Positions 40,794 through 50,074 of a stretch of 64,000 nucleotides of DNA are shown here, piece after piece (position 1 is the first letter of the stretch; each line of letters opens with the position of its first letter). The stretch covers positions 1-64,000 of the forward strand of contig JAHBVG010000019.1 of the NCBI GenBank assembly GCA_019637695.1, in the 5' to 3' direction. The notes beneath the pieces were generated by a model. It searched no databases. It saw only the letters and a program-made list of their open reading frames with translations, and had not been told where the DNA came from. This DNA is from Caldilineaceae bacterium (GTDB lineage Bacteria; Chloroflexota; Anaerolineae; Caldilineales; Caldilineaceae). Position numbers and translations under genes: made by a program.

Positions 40794-43700
40794 CTAGAGC
40801 TGAGTATGTTCCCGTGGGTTCTGCCAAAATGGCATTGATGGCCGTTGAGGAACGACCACGGTGGCGATAGTGCCTTTGTTAGGCATCGACTCAATACGCA
40901 GATGGCCGCCAAACAAGGCCAGCCGTTCCTGGATGCTGTAGAGGCCAAAGCCTCCTTCCAGGCTGTGTTGGCGATCCGTCGCTGCAAAGTCGAATCCACT
41001 GCCTTCGTCGATCACCCGAACGACAAGATCCTCGCCGCTTTCCGCCATCTCTAAGCGGGCATGATCGACATTGGCATGTTTGACAACGTTGAAAAGCAGT
41101 TCGCGCGTAATCTGGAAGACCAATACGCGCAGATCCTCGCTTGCGGGTTGATAATCATCCACCAGATGGGTCTGCACCTCCAAACCGTGGATCTCGCGCA
41201 TGTTGCCTGCCAGCCATTCGAAGGCCGATGCCAGCCCTTCATTTTTCAAGACGGGTGGGCTAAGCTCTACCGAAAGCGAACGTGTTGAGCGGATCGCCTG
41301 CTCGACCAATTCCTGCATAATCCGAATATGGCTATGGATAACGGGTTCTGATTCTGGTTCTGCGTCGAGTTTGAGCAGGTGGTTGCGCATTTGAATGCCG
41401 TAGAGCATCTGTTGCACATGATCGTGCAAGATCTGCGAAATCCGGCGGCGTTCACGCTGTTCGGCCAGCGTAAGAGCCGACGCCAACTCGCGCACCTGCC
41501 GCGTTCGTTGTTGCACCCGTTCTTCCAATGTCTCGTTGAAGAGACGCAGTTGCTGCTCGCTCTGGCGCAGCGCCGCCTCGGCCAGTTTCTGGTCGTGGAT
41601 GTCAGTGCAGGTGCCGATCCAGCGTACAATTTCCGCGCTCTCATCAAAGATGGGGTGGGCGCGCCCCATAAACCAACGATAATCGCCCTTGTGTGTACGC
41701 AAACGGAATTCATTCTCGAAGGTCAGCCCCTCTACCAATGCGTGTTGCCATTCCTGCCGGTGACGTTGAATATCCTCTGGATGGATAGAAGTTGTCCAGC
41801 CGAAGCCTAACGCCTGCTCAGATTGAATGCCAGTATAGCGATGAAAGCGTTGATTAATGTAATCAATTGCGCCATTGGCCTGGCAGGTAAAGAGAATATC
41901 GGGCAGGGTTTCCGCCATGACGCGGAAGCGCGCTTCGCTCTGGCGAAGCGCCTCTTCAGCACGCTTGCGGTCGGTGATGTCTACCAGCACCACGCCCACA
42001 TAGATCGGCGCGCCCTGGGGATCTGTTACCGGGTAGAGGCTCATCAACCAGTGGGCCGTCACCTCTGGGGCTTTGGGCAGATTGGTTGTGATCTCTAAAT
42101 TTTCAATGGAACGTCGCGATTGAAAAACTTGATCGATCAGTGGATCGACGTTCACCGCCACATCTGGCAGCAATTCACTGAGCGTGCGCCCCAAATGAGC
42201 TTCAACGGGGATGCAATTCAACCGCGCTAACGTATCGTTGACGCGGATGTAGCGATGTTCATGATCGAAAAAGGCAAAGCCAATCGGCGCGTTTGCCAGC
42301 GATGTTTCGAGCAAGGCTAGAATTTCGGCCTGTTGGCGGCGCGCTTCGCGTAACGCCTCTTCGGCGGCCCTGCGCTCGGTGATATCCTCAATGACGGAGA
42401 TGGCATAGAGTGGATCGCCCTGTTCATCGCGCTCAAGCGCGGCGGTGAGGTTGACCCAGACCAGATGACCATCCTTGTGGAAGTAGCGTTTTTCCATCTG
42501 ATAGCTGGGGATCTCACGGCGAATCATCTGCTCCAAATGGGTCAGATCGGCTTCCAAATCATCGGGGTAGGTAATGTCCTGGAAGCTCATCCCATCCAAT
42601 AATTCTTCGGCGCTATAGCCAATGATCTGGCACAAGCGCTCGTTAACGCGGAGCCAGTGCCCATCTAGCGTAACCTGCGCCATCCCCACGGCGGCGTTTT
42701 CAAAAGTGCCTCGGAAGCGAGCTTCGCTGTCCTGTAAGATCCGCTCAGTCTCTTTTTGTTCGCTAACATCGCGAATGGTGAGGACGGCAAAAAGGAAGTT
42801 GCCCTCGCCATCGTAAACGGGTGTACCGCTGTAACTGCCAAACCACTCCACGCCGGAATCTTTGCGCCGCACACAGACTTCCTGCGTGCGGAACTGTTCC
42901 TGGCGCAGGGTGCGTGCAATTGGCCAGGCGTCCAGTGGCAACAGATTACCCTCTGCGTCCAGCAATTCAAAGAGATCAGCATATTCGTGCAGATACATCT
43001 GCGCATCGGTCAGCTCGGCAAATCCATGCAGCGCCAGACCAGCGGGGTTCATCTCGCGCACGTAGCCATCGGGATCAGCGATGACAAGCCCTTCGGTCAT
43101 GCTGTCGAAAATGGCGCGCAACTGGGCAAGATTTCGTTCGCGTTCGGCGGCCAGGGTTTCGATCTGCTGGCGAGCGCGCACCTGTTCGGTGACATCCACT
43201 GCATGGGAAAAGATCCCCGTCACCGTTCCATTTGCATCGGTGATGGGATGATAAACAATGTTGGCAAAGACTTCGCGCGTGACCAGCCCCTCTTCGTCAT
43301 AAAGGAGGATACGTCTCTCTTTGCCGATATACGGCTTGCCCGTTTGATAGACCTGATCCAGCAGTTCCTCTACTTTTTCGGCAAGCGCTGGGGGATGCAC
43401 ATCATGGATAGAGCGACCGATGACATTGCCGCGCATCAACCACTCGCTGTGTGCGGCGTTGGACATCTGGTAGACATGATCCGGACCGTGGATCACACAA
43501 ACGGCGGCAGGCACGTTCATAAAGAGATCATAGAGTCGTTGACGTTCATGTTCCGCTTCGGCGTGGGCTGCGCGCACTTCGGCCAACAAGCGCATCTGCT
43601 CAGTCTCGGCGCGACGTCGCTCAATCGTCATCGCCAGCAGATTGGCAATCGACTGCAAAAAGTTCACTTGATCTTTGTTAAAGATACGATGCCGGGTTGT

Positions 43701-44999
43701 ATGGACGCTGAGTACGCCGTAGGGAGAATGTCGTCCCCCAATCATCACGCTCATCCCGCTGATCACATTGTGGGCTTTGAGCAAATCTGAATTGTGGAAG
43801 CGCGTCTCCTGGCGGGCGTCCTTAACGATGATGGGTTCTTTAGACTGTAATGTATAGCCAGCGTGCGATTCTAATCCAGCGCTGATGGTTGTTTCGCCGA
43901 CAACAAAAGATGGCTGCCAACCGGTGCCGGCTCTGAGCAGCAACCTTGCGCCGTCTGGCAGCAATTCCATAACTTTGCAGAACTCGGCATTAAGGGTGGT
44001 GGCAACCATTGTCACCACATTTTGAATAAAAGAGTTCAGATCCATCCCTGTCAGCGCTTGTTGGCCTAACTCGGCGATAATCGCCTGTTGGCGGGCGCGG
44101 TCTTCCAGGCTGGCTTTATTTTCTTTATGTTCAGTAATGTCGATGGCCGCGCCGGTCAGCCCTATGACCTCGCCGCGCTCGTTGCGCAAGGGCTCCAGCG
44201 TAAGATCAAAGGTAAGGGTTGGTCCCTGGCGCAGCGTAATCTGGATTTCTTGACGCTTGCCCTGTCCACTCTCTAGCACCTGCCGTTTGAGCGATTCGAG
44301 GATGGTCACCTCCTCGGGGATCGCCATGATCTCCGCATCGCGCTTGCCCAGGATCGCCAGATTCGGGTCAGCATCAGCAGGCAGGGGGGGATTGTTGAAT
44401 CGTGGGTTGTTGTAGATCCAGGTGTAGCGCAGATCAAGATCGTGGTTGAAGACGATGATTGGCGAGTTTTGCAGGGCAATGCGGAAGCGCTCTTCCGAAA
44501 GGCGCAACGCTTCTTCTGCGCGTTTCTGCTCGGTGATATCGGTGAGCGCGCCCACCTTGCGGATCGCCTTCCCCTCTGCATCAACCAAGACAGTACCGCG
44601 CGAAGAAACCCATCGCACCGTGCCATCGGGCTGCATGATCCGATATTCCACTGTGTGATCGCGCTTTTCGATAATGGCCTGGCGGATGGTCTCTTGAAAG
44701 CGTCCTAGATCCTCGGGGTGGATGCGGGCAAGATATTCATCCAACTTGCGCGTAGAACCATCGGCGGGTAGGTGGAACAACTCGTCGGTGGTAAATGAAC
44801 GTCTTACCTCGAAGGTCTCCAGGTCTAGCGCCCAAGTCCCCATTTGGGCTGTAGCCATCGCCAGACGCATCTCTTCAAATTCAGGGCGGCTGGTTCTGAC
44901 ATATTCGGCACTTTCATCCTGCGCAGCCAGACCCTTGTCAATGACCTGGGGAAAGATTTCACCCGTCTGCTCAAGGGGAAACAAAGAATTGTCAGCCAT
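40794..44999 (-). CDS. Large multi-PAS/GAF sensor histidine kinase (NarX/DegS-like)
   Basis: 1401 residues without an obvious membrane segment. Seven PAS or PAS-like units: about 45-160, 165-290, 490-620, 640-760, 770-895, 905-1030 and 1035-1165, several ending with DITExKxAEEALR-type PAC motifs, plus a GAF domain at about 300-465. The kinase core is HisKA_3: QRERRRISQILHDHVQQMLYGIQMR with the phospho-His, then HATPase_c with LLFNVVKHANVDHARLEM (N box) and VIDEGSGFD / GGFGLYSIQERL (G boxes). It should phosphorylate the REC-only protein encoded 90 nt downstream. Ligands are unknown. Confidence 0.92.
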   Translation of the reverse strand: MADNSLFPLEQTGEIFPQVIDKGLAAQDESAEYVRTSRPEFEEMRLAMATAQMGTWALDLETFEVRRSFTTDELFHLPADGSTRKLDEYLARIHPEDLGRFQETIRQAIIEKRDHTVEYRIMQPDGTVRWVSSRGTVLVDAEGKAIRKVGALTDITEQKRAEEALRLSEERFRIALQNSPIIVFNHDLDLRYTWIYNNPRFNNPPLPADADPNLAILGKRDAEIMAIPEEVTILESLKRQVLESGQGKRQEIQITLRQGPTLTFDLTLEPLRNERGEVIGLTGAAIDITEHKENKASLEDRARQQAIIAELGQQALTGMDLNSFIQNVVTMVATTLNAEFCKVMELLPDGARLLLRAGTGWQPSFVVGETTISAGLESHAGYTLQSKEPIIVKDARQETRFHNSDLLKAHNVISGMSVMIGGRHSPYGVLSVHTTRHRIFNKDQVNFLQSIANLLAMTIERRRAETEQMRLLAEVRAAHAEAEHERQRLYDLFMNVPAAVCVIHGPDHVYQMSNAAHSEWLMRGNVIGRSIHDVHPPALAEKVEELLDQVYQTGKPYIGKERRILLYDEEGLVTREVFANIVYHPITDANGTVTGIFSHAVDVTEQVRARQQIETLAAERERNLAQLRAIFDSMTEGLVIADPDGYVREMNPAGLALHGFAELTDAQMYLHEYADLFELLDAEGNLLPLDAWPIARTLRQEQFRTQEVCVRRKDSGVEWFGSYSGTPVYDGEGNFLFAVLTIRDVSEQKETERILQDSEARFRGTFENAAVGMAQVTLDGHWLRVNERLCQIIGYSAEELLDGMSFQDITYPDDLEADLTHLEQMIRREIPSYQMEKRYFHKDGHLVWVNLTAALERDEQGDPLYAISVIEDITERRAAEEALREARRQQAEILALLETSLANAPIGFAFFDHEHRYIRVNDTLARLNCIPVEAHLGRTLSELLPDVAVNVDPLIDQVFQSRRSIENLEITTNLPKAPEVTAHWLMSLYPVTDPQGAPIYVGVVLVDITDRKRAEEALRQSEARFRVMAETLPDILFTCQANGAIDYINQRFHRYTGIQSEQALGFGWTTSIHPEDIQRHRQEWQHALVEGLTFENEFRLRTHKGDYRWFMGRAHPIFDESAEIVRWIGTCTDIHDQKLAEAALRQSEQQLRLFNETLEERVQQRTRQVRELASALTLAEQRERRRISQILHDHVQQMLYGIQMRNHLLKLDAEPESEPVIHSHIRIMQELVEQAIRSTRSLSVELSPPVLKNEGLASAFEWLAGNMREIHGLEVQTHLVDDYQPASEDLRVLVFQITRELLFNVVKHANVDHARLEMAESGEDLVVRVIDEGSGFDFAATDRQHSLEGGFGLYSIQERLALFGGHLRIESMPNKGTIATVVVPQRPSMPFWQNPREHTQL

Positions 45000-45233
45000 C
45001 GTTCTTCTTCAACTCAAAAATCATCGCACAAACTGCTAATCCGCTAAATCGTCGCGTGCCCATTCCCCCATGTTCGGAAACAGTACCACCATTCAGCCAA
45101 AGCGATTGGCTTCAGTTCGGGGGAATTGTATCTCGCTGGCAAGCACAAGACTCTCACCTGTCCGCAGACAAGTGCCGTATAATTTACATCAAATCTAACG
45201 ATTCCGCAAAGTGACTCTTGATAGGCGTCATCG
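45000..45233. other. Intergenic region upstream of the PAS kinase
   Basis: 234 nt. Nothing recognised beyond short A+T-rich stretches that may hold the kinase promoter. Confidence 0.4.
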
Positions 45234-46379
45234 CTACGCCACCACGTGGAGCGTTTTGTAGCCGACCGTCAGCGCTTCGCCGCCGTCAGCGCGGACAACG
45301 ACAACATCCTCGACGCGGGCGCCAAACTGATGGGGCAGGAAGATGCTCGGCTCGGCGGTAAAACACATACCGGGGCGGAGGGTCGTGGTATCCCCGCGGG
45401 TAAGGAAGGGCGATTCGTGAACGTCCAGGCCGATGGCGTGGCCGAGACGATGGCGGAAGGCAGGACCATACCCCCCTTCGACGATCACGGCGCGGGCGGC
45501 GGCGTCGGCCTCTTCACACGTATTGCCGGCGCGCAAGGCCGCGATCCCCGCGGCCTGGGAACGGATGACGAGATCGTAGGCGCGGCGATATTCCGCATCC
45601 GGCTCGCCAAAGAAGACAGAACGGCCAAAATCGTAGCAATATCCCTCGTAGACAGCGCCGAAATCGTACGAGACGGCAACCGGCGCGTGCAGCGGCTCCA
45701 GCAGCACCGCTTCCCGATTCGAGAAGTCAAAGGGGTAGTTGGGACCCATGTTGTAGAAACTCGTCACAAAGGAATTTGTTGTCGCGCCATGTTTCTGAAG
45801 CTGGTAATTGACCTCGGTGATCAGGTCCAAATTGGTCATGCCGTGGCGTAGGTTGGCGAGGGTGGCGACGTAGGCCGCCTCGGTGATCTCGCCCGCTTTG
45901 CGCATGATGGCGATCTCGTCTTCGTCCTTGATGACGCGCAGGGGCATGAGCAGCGCCGACGCCTGGCCGAAGGCGGCTTCCGGGCGCAACCGCTGGATGT
46001 TGAGGATCGTCTCGACCCAGGCCCGATCCTCCAGGGCAATGTGGGCGCGCGGACCGATCTTAAAGTGATCGAGCAGATCGCGCGCCATCTTCGCCGGGTC
46101 CTCGGTGTCGGGGAGGACGCGCACATCGTAGCCGGTCACCGCGCCCATGTGGAACTCGGCCATCATGCGCGGCAGCGTGAGGATAGGCGCGCCCGCCTGC
46201 GGAATCCACGCGCCGGTGACCCATTCACCGGGATACATGGTATTGCCAAAATTGGGTTCATCGCGGCCAATGCCGGTCAGGTAATGCAGATTCGCCGACC
46301 GGCTGAGGAAGATCAGGTCGATCCTCGCCTCGGTCATCAGCGATTGAACGTTAGAAAGTCGAGCAGCGTAATTGGGCAT
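45234..46379 (-). CDS. M24 family metallopeptidase (Xaa-Pro aminopeptidase-like)
   Basis: 381 residues from the ATG at 46379, with CGGAG 7 nt upstream; the upstream part of the frame is repeat sequence. The N-terminal creatinase-like domain ends near residue 140. Metal ligands of the pita-bread domain: YDFGAVYEGYCYDFGRSVFF (two Asp), RHRLGHAIGLDVHE (His), FTAEPSIF (Glu) and the last Glu in ARVEDVVVV. Cleaves N-terminal residues before proline or related bonds. It is the last gene of its minus-strand group, with the AKR gene 239 nt upstream. Confidence 0.87.
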   Translation of the reverse strand: MPNYAARLSNVQSLMTEARIDLIFLSRSANLHYLTGIGRDEPNFGNTMYPGEWVTGAWIPQAGAPILTLPRMMAEFHMGAVTGYDVRVLPDTEDPAKMARDLLDHFKIGPRAHIALEDRAWVETILNIQRLRPEAAFGQASALLMPLRVIKDEDEIAIMRKAGEITEAAYVATLANLRHGMTNLDLITEVNYQLQKHGATTNSFVTSFYNMGPNYPFDFSNREAVLLEPLHAPVAVSYDFGAVYEGYCYDFGRSVFFGEPDAEYRRAYDLVIRSQAAGIAALRAGNTCEEADAAARAVIVEGGYGPAFRHRLGHAIGLDVHESPFLTRGDTTTLRPGMCFTAEPSIFLPHQFGARVEDVVVVRADGGEALTVGYKTLHVVA

Positions 46380-46463
46380 GGGTCGCTCCGAAGAGAATGA
46401 AGAATGAATGGTTGGGCGTGTTGCGTGAGTCGAGGATGCCTGTTGTTTGCTTGGAATACATTG

Positions 46464-46569
46464 GGGCGTATTCAGAATGGGTTGATGAACCGTAAGGGTT
46501 TGGGTGGACGGCAGACGAGCAATGGCGTACGCAGACGATATTTGTGAGCCATCCACTCCAACCCCTACC
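46464..46569. repeat. 106-bp hairpin MITE, copy 1
   Basis: Starts GGGCGTATTCAGAATGGGTTGATG and contains a stem GTAAGGGTTTGGGTGGACGGC paired with GCC(A)TCCACTCCAACCCC. Nearly identical to the copy at 49946-50051, with a handful of differences, mostly in the right arm. No coding capacity. Confidence 0.85.
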
Positions 46570-46617
46570 CAAACGACCAACTCGTATGGACCAGAATCTC
46601 TGCCCACGCACTACGCC

Positions 46618-47577
46618 TCATCCCCCATCAATGAACGCCAGCTCCTCTGCCGAGAGGTTCACCTGGCTGGCGTAGACGTTTTCGCTGAACTCGTCGCCAG
46701 TGCGGCAGCCAACGAGGGCAAAGACATCAAGATCCGGGTGGCTGAGTACATAGGCCAGGGCGACCTGAGGCAGCGTGAGCCCCTTTTCGCGGCCCAGCGT
46801 CTCGGCCCGATCCACGCGGCCAAAGTTCTCTTCGGTGCAGTAGCAACGCACAATCATCTCGTCGCCTGTCCCCGCGAACTGGGCCAGATTGTCCCGGCGA
46901 AAGCGCCCGGTGAGGAAGCCTCCGGCCAGGCTCGACCAGACGAAGAGCGGCATCTTCTGTTCAGCATACCATGCCCGGTCATCCGCCGCCTGCGGGCCGC
47001 TGATGGTGAGGCAGTTGGGCCAGGGTTCGTCCACTTGCACGGCCATACTGAAGTTGGGGCTGCTGGCAGCGAAGGGGATGAGATCGTGTTCGGCGGCGTA
47101 TGCATTGGCTTCGGCAATACGCGCTGGCGACCAGTTTGACCCGCCGAAGGCGCCGATCTTGCCGGCGCGGTGATGCTCGTTGAGGATCTCCACAATGGGA
47201 CCGACTGGCACTGAAGGATCATCGCGGTGGAGCAGGTAGAGATCGATAAAATCGACGCCCATACGCGCCAGCGAATCGTGGAGATCGGCGCTAATGTCGT
47301 AAGGGGTGACGCGTTGACGATCTCGATTGTGATGCGCGCCTTTGCTGAGGATCACCACATCATTGCGGATCTTGCGCTCCTTGATCCAGCGGCCCAGCAC
47401 CCGTTCACACTGGCCGCCGCCATAGCCATGGGCAGTATCATAAGTAGTGCAGCCCGCTTCAAAGATGGCATCGAGCAGGGCGAAATTCTCGTCAATCAGA
47501 TCCTCGCGCAACATGACCGTCCCCTGTACCAGCCGAGAAATGGGTTTGGCAACGCCGGGCACATGTCCGTATTCCAT
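46618..47577 (-). CDS. Aldo/keto reductase
   Basis: 319 residues from the ATG at 47577. The tetrad is recognisable: TTYDTAHGYGGG (Asp, Tyr), VVILSKGAHH (Lys) and DLYLLHRDDP (His). GKIGAFGGSNWSPARI and SLAGGFLTGRF are typical of the YdhF/IolS-like AKR group that reduces aldehydes or ketones with NADPH. A likely sugar-derived substrate is suggested by the neighbouring Gfo/Idh/MocA dehydrogenase 134 nt upstream on the same strand. Confidence 0.87.
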   Translation of the reverse strand: MEYGHVPGVAKPISRLVQGTVMLREDLIDENFALLDAIFEAGCTTYDTAHGYGGGQCERVLGRWIKERKIRNDVVILSKGAHHNRDRQRVTPYDISADLHDSLARMGVDFIDLYLLHRDDPSVPVGPIVEILNEHHRAGKIGAFGGSNWSPARIAEANAYAAEHDLIPFAASSPNFSMAVQVDEPWPNCLTISGPQAADDRAWYAEQKMPLFVWSSLAGGFLTGRFRRDNLAQFAGTGDEMIVRCYCTEENFGRVDRAETLGREKGLTLPQVALAYVLSHPDLDVFALVGCRTGDEFSENVYASQVNLSAEELAFIDGG

Positions 47578-47710
47578 ACAATGGGTCTCCGTAAAAAGTG
47601 AATGTTTGGTGGGAATGAAATAATGAGTAAGGAGTAATGAGTAAGGCTTCGTCGACGAAATTGGTTTCAAGGCTTGGAACCGACTTCGTCAACACGATAT
47701 TACTCGTTAC

Positions 47711-48691
47711 TCATTCTACTGGATAGCGCAATCCCCACACTGTGCGGATCTCGTCCATGGCGCGCATGACCGCCAGCGTCGTATCGAGCGGAAGTTTGGC
47801 GCTTTCAGCGCCACCAGCGCGCAGACAATATGCGGCTTCGGCGGCTTCGTAATTGTAGCCGTTTCCCTCCAGCGGCGGGTTGAACGTCTCGGCGTCGTGT
47901 CCATCGCGCTGCAAGGTGAAACTCGACGGCGCCCACCAACGCTCGTGGATCAGGATCTGGCCGGCATCCCCGGCGATGACGACGGTATCGGGCAACGCGG
48001 CGCGGATGGCGCTGCTCAGCACGGCTACCGGTCCGCCCTGATAGCCAAAGAGAACAGCGGCCTGCTCGTCCACGCCGGTTTCGCCCAGATGGGCCAGTGT
48101 GCGTATCTCATCGGGCGCGCCCAAAAGCAGATGCGCCAGGTAGATGGGGTAGATGCCAACGTCGAGCAACGAACCGCCGCCCAATGCTGGATCGAAAACA
48201 CGTGAACTCGGATCCACCTCTGTGCGGAAGCCAAAGTTGGCCTGCACCATTTTGATCTGGCCGATGGCGCCATCCTGCACCAGACCAATCACCTGCTCCA
48301 TGTGGGGCAGGAACCGTGTCCACACGGCTTCCATGAGGAAGATCCCATGCTGGCGGGCGTAGTCGATCACCGTCTGCGCCTGCGCCCCGTTAACGGTAAA
48401 GGGCTTTTCACACAAGACCGCCTTGCCAGCGCCCATGCAGAGCAAACTATTGTCAGCATGGTAGACGTGCGGCGTGGCTACATAGACAATATCCACGTCC
48501 GGATCGTGGGCGAGGGACTCGTAAGAACTGTGACGGTGAGGAACGTCGAACAGGTCGCCAAAGCGATTGGCGCTTTCGACGCTGCGCGAACCAACCGCCA
48601 CCAACTGGGCATCGTCGAGGACGGCAAGTCCTCTGGCGAATTGGCTGGCAATATTGCCTGTGCCGATAATGCCCCAGTGAATGGGCTGCAT
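47711..48691 (-). CDS. Gfo/Idh/MocA family NAD(P)-dependent oxidoreductase
   Basis: 326 residues; ATG with AAGGGAG 6 nt upstream. GIIGTGNIASQFARGL is the NAD(P) motif, VLCEKPFTVN the EKP signature with the catalytic Lys, and GGSLLDVGIYPIYLAHLLLG the DxGxY segment in place of DxGxHxxD. Same family as the protein at 4068 but not closely similar. Probably oxidises a sugar; it shares strand with the aldo/keto reductase, between which a TAATGAGTAAGG-type repeat lies (47620-47705). Confidence 0.87.
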   Translation of the reverse strand: MQPIHWGIIGTGNIASQFARGLAVLDDAQLVAVGSRSVESANRFGDLFDVPHRHSSYESLAHDPDVDIVYVATPHVYHADNSLLCMGAGKAVLCEKPFTVNGAQAQTVIDYARQHGIFLMEAVWTRFLPHMEQVIGLVQDGAIGQIKMVQANFGFRTEVDPSSRVFDPALGGGSLLDVGIYPIYLAHLLLGAPDEIRTLAHLGETGVDEQAAVLFGYQGGPVAVLSSAIRAALPDTVVIAGDAGQILIHERWWAPSSFTLQRDGHDAETFNPPLEGNGYNYEAAEAAYCLRAGGAESAKLPLDTTLAVMRAMDEIRTVWGLRYPVE

Positions 48692-49029
48692 GGGCTGCTC
48701 CCTTTCTGCATAACTTCGGATAGGTGGAGAAAGCTAACGTTCCGCTGAATTTAGTCTACCATAGGCGGAGGGGTTTCCCAACCTTTTTATCGAACCATCC
48801 TGTAAGGGCACGGGGGGGCGGCAGCAACCGTCGGCTCAATGACGAGCATGCTGCCGCCCCCACCCGTGCCCTTACCTTCCCAAAATCGTACCCGTAACAA
48901 TCCTTCACGTTTTAGGCAGCACGTTTCACGTTTCACTTCACATCATCCCCAAATAGCCCACAAGTACTATGGTTTTCCAATAAAGAATATTCTATCCTTT
49001 GGGCAGTTTATTTCTATATTCGGGGGGCG
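48692..49029. other. 338-nt intergenic region with a long hairpin
   Basis: No gene seen. It holds the 74-nt hairpin listed at 48802 and CACGTTT-type repeats (48905-48945: TTCACGTTTTAGGCAGCACGTTTCACGTTTCAC). The right end precedes the small membrane protein gene. Confidence 0.5.
48802..48875. repeat. Long hairpin GTAAGGGCACGGG...
   Basis: Left arm GTAAGGGCACGGG plus a GGGGCGGCAGCA run (48802-48826) pairs with TGCTGCCGCCCC plus CACCCGTGCCCTTAC (to 48875), over about 25 bp with a 2-nt difference, around AACCGTCGGCTCAATGACGAGCA. It may be a MITE or a strong terminator. Confidence 0.7.
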
Positions 49030-49209
49030 ATGATGTGGATTTGGTTATTGGTAGCAGTGTTGGTAATTATTTGGGGGTTGGTTGCCCTGGCGGCCTGCCG
49101 GGTCGCTGGCCGGGTCAGCAGGATGGAAGATGCAGAAAGAGAGATTGACGCCAGGGCGCGGGAACTGTTGAAAGACATCGAAATTGAATGGGAACCGGCT
49201 TCTCCTTGA
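49030..49209 (+). CDS. Small membrane protein with one helix and an acidic cytoplasmic tail
   Basis: 59 residues. ATG follows GGGGGG with a spacing of 2-3; the second ATG (49033) would have 5-6. MWIWLLVAVLVIIWGLVALAA is a single transmembrane segment; then CRVAGRVSRMEDAEREIDARARELLKDIEIEWEP, an amphipathic, mostly helical tail. It ends 12 nt before the stop of the convergent regulator gene. Codon usage looks normal. Function unknown; compare the many small single-pass proteins near signalling genes. Confidence 0.5.
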   Translation: MMWIWLLVAVLVIIWGLVALAACRVAGRVSRMEDAEREIDARARELLKDIEIEWEPASP

Positions 49210-49221
49210 ATAAGGGACGAC

Positions 49222-49908
49222 TTAGGCGGCGAGATAATACCCCATGCCCCGTTCTGTGCGAATAATCTGAGGATGGCTGGGATCTTTCTCGATCTTCTGA
49301 CGCAGGTAGCGGATGTACAACCGCAGATATTCGAGTTGATTAATACACTCAGGACCCCAAACTTCTGACAGAAGCATACGGTGGCTCACCACCGCGTTGC
49401 GGTTGCGCCCCAGGCAGAGCAACAGCGCAAACTCAATGGGCGTCAACTCGACTTCCTCGCCCCGCACTGTGACTTTGCGCCGATTTACATCCACCGTGAT
49501 CATACCCATCTCAAGCACCATCGCTGGCATGGTGTTTTGGATCTCCTGGCTGTTGCGCAACTGGGCGCGGATGCGTGCGATGAGTTCGCCAATTCGGTAT
49601 GGTTTTGTAATGTAATCATCTGCGCCGGCCGCCAGGCCCGTGACAATCGACTCTTCGCCATTCAATCCAGAGAGGATGATAATGGGGACATCGGTGATTG
49701 CGCGCAGACGTTGGCAGAGTTCAGCACCGTCCATATCGGGTAATTTCATATCGACGACGATCAAATCTGGATGAAGCTGATAGGCGGCGTGCAGCGCTTC
49801 AGCCGCCGTCGCGCCCACGCTCACGTTGAATCCATGCGGTTGCAGACTCGATCTAAGCAACGCGAGCAGGATTTCATCATCGTCGACCAATAAGAGTTTG
49901 TTCGTCAT
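49222..49908 (-). CDS. OmpR/PhoB-family response regulator
   Basis: 228 residues from the ATG at 49908 (AAAGG 7 nt upstream). Receiver: LLLVDDDEILLALL, DLIVVDMKLPDMDG (phospho-acceptor Asp), IIILSGLNGEES, DDYITKPYRIGEL (Lys). The C-terminal winged helix has VELTPIEFALLLCLGRN, VSHRMLLSEVWG and LRLYIRYLRQKIEKDP...IRTERGMGYYL, a DNA-binding domain of the PhoB type. No kinase gene adjoins it, so it is an orphan within this window. Confidence 0.93.
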   Translation of the reverse strand: MTNKLLLVDDDEILLALLRSSLQPHGFNVSVGATAAEALHAAYQLHPDLIVVDMKLPDMDGAELCQRLRAITDVPIIILSGLNGEESIVTGLAAGADDYITKPYRIGELIARIRAQLRNSQEIQNTMPAMVLEMGMITVDVNRRKVTVRGEEVELTPIEFALLLCLGRNRNAVVSHRMLLSEVWGPECINQLEYLRLYIRYLRQKIEKDPSHPQIIRTERGMGYYLAA

Positions 49909-49945
49909 GGCAACCTTTGCCATCGGCTATAGGTAGGAACAAATA

Positions 49946-50051
49946 GGGCGTATTCAGAACGGGTTGATGAACCGTAAGGGTTTGGGTGGACGGCAGACGA
50001 CCAATGGCGTACGCAGACGATCTTTGTGAGCCGTCCACCCAAACCCCTACC
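49946..50051. repeat. 106-bp hairpin MITE, copy 2
   Basis: GTAAGGGTTTGGGTGGACGGC pairs with GCCGTCCACCCAAACCCCTAC over 20 of 21 positions around a 35-nt loop; a GGGCGTATTCAGAACGGG segment precedes. The better-preserved of the two copies (see 46464-46569). Lies between the regulator gene and the UDP-glucose dehydrogenase gene. Confidence 0.85.
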
Positions 50052-50074
50052 TGGACTTTCGCCGGGTGGCTACC

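Noticed and set aside
46380..46607. Longer start of the M24 peptidase
   Set aside because: The extra codons lie within the MITE copy and the start at 46379 has a clear ribosome site (CGGAG).
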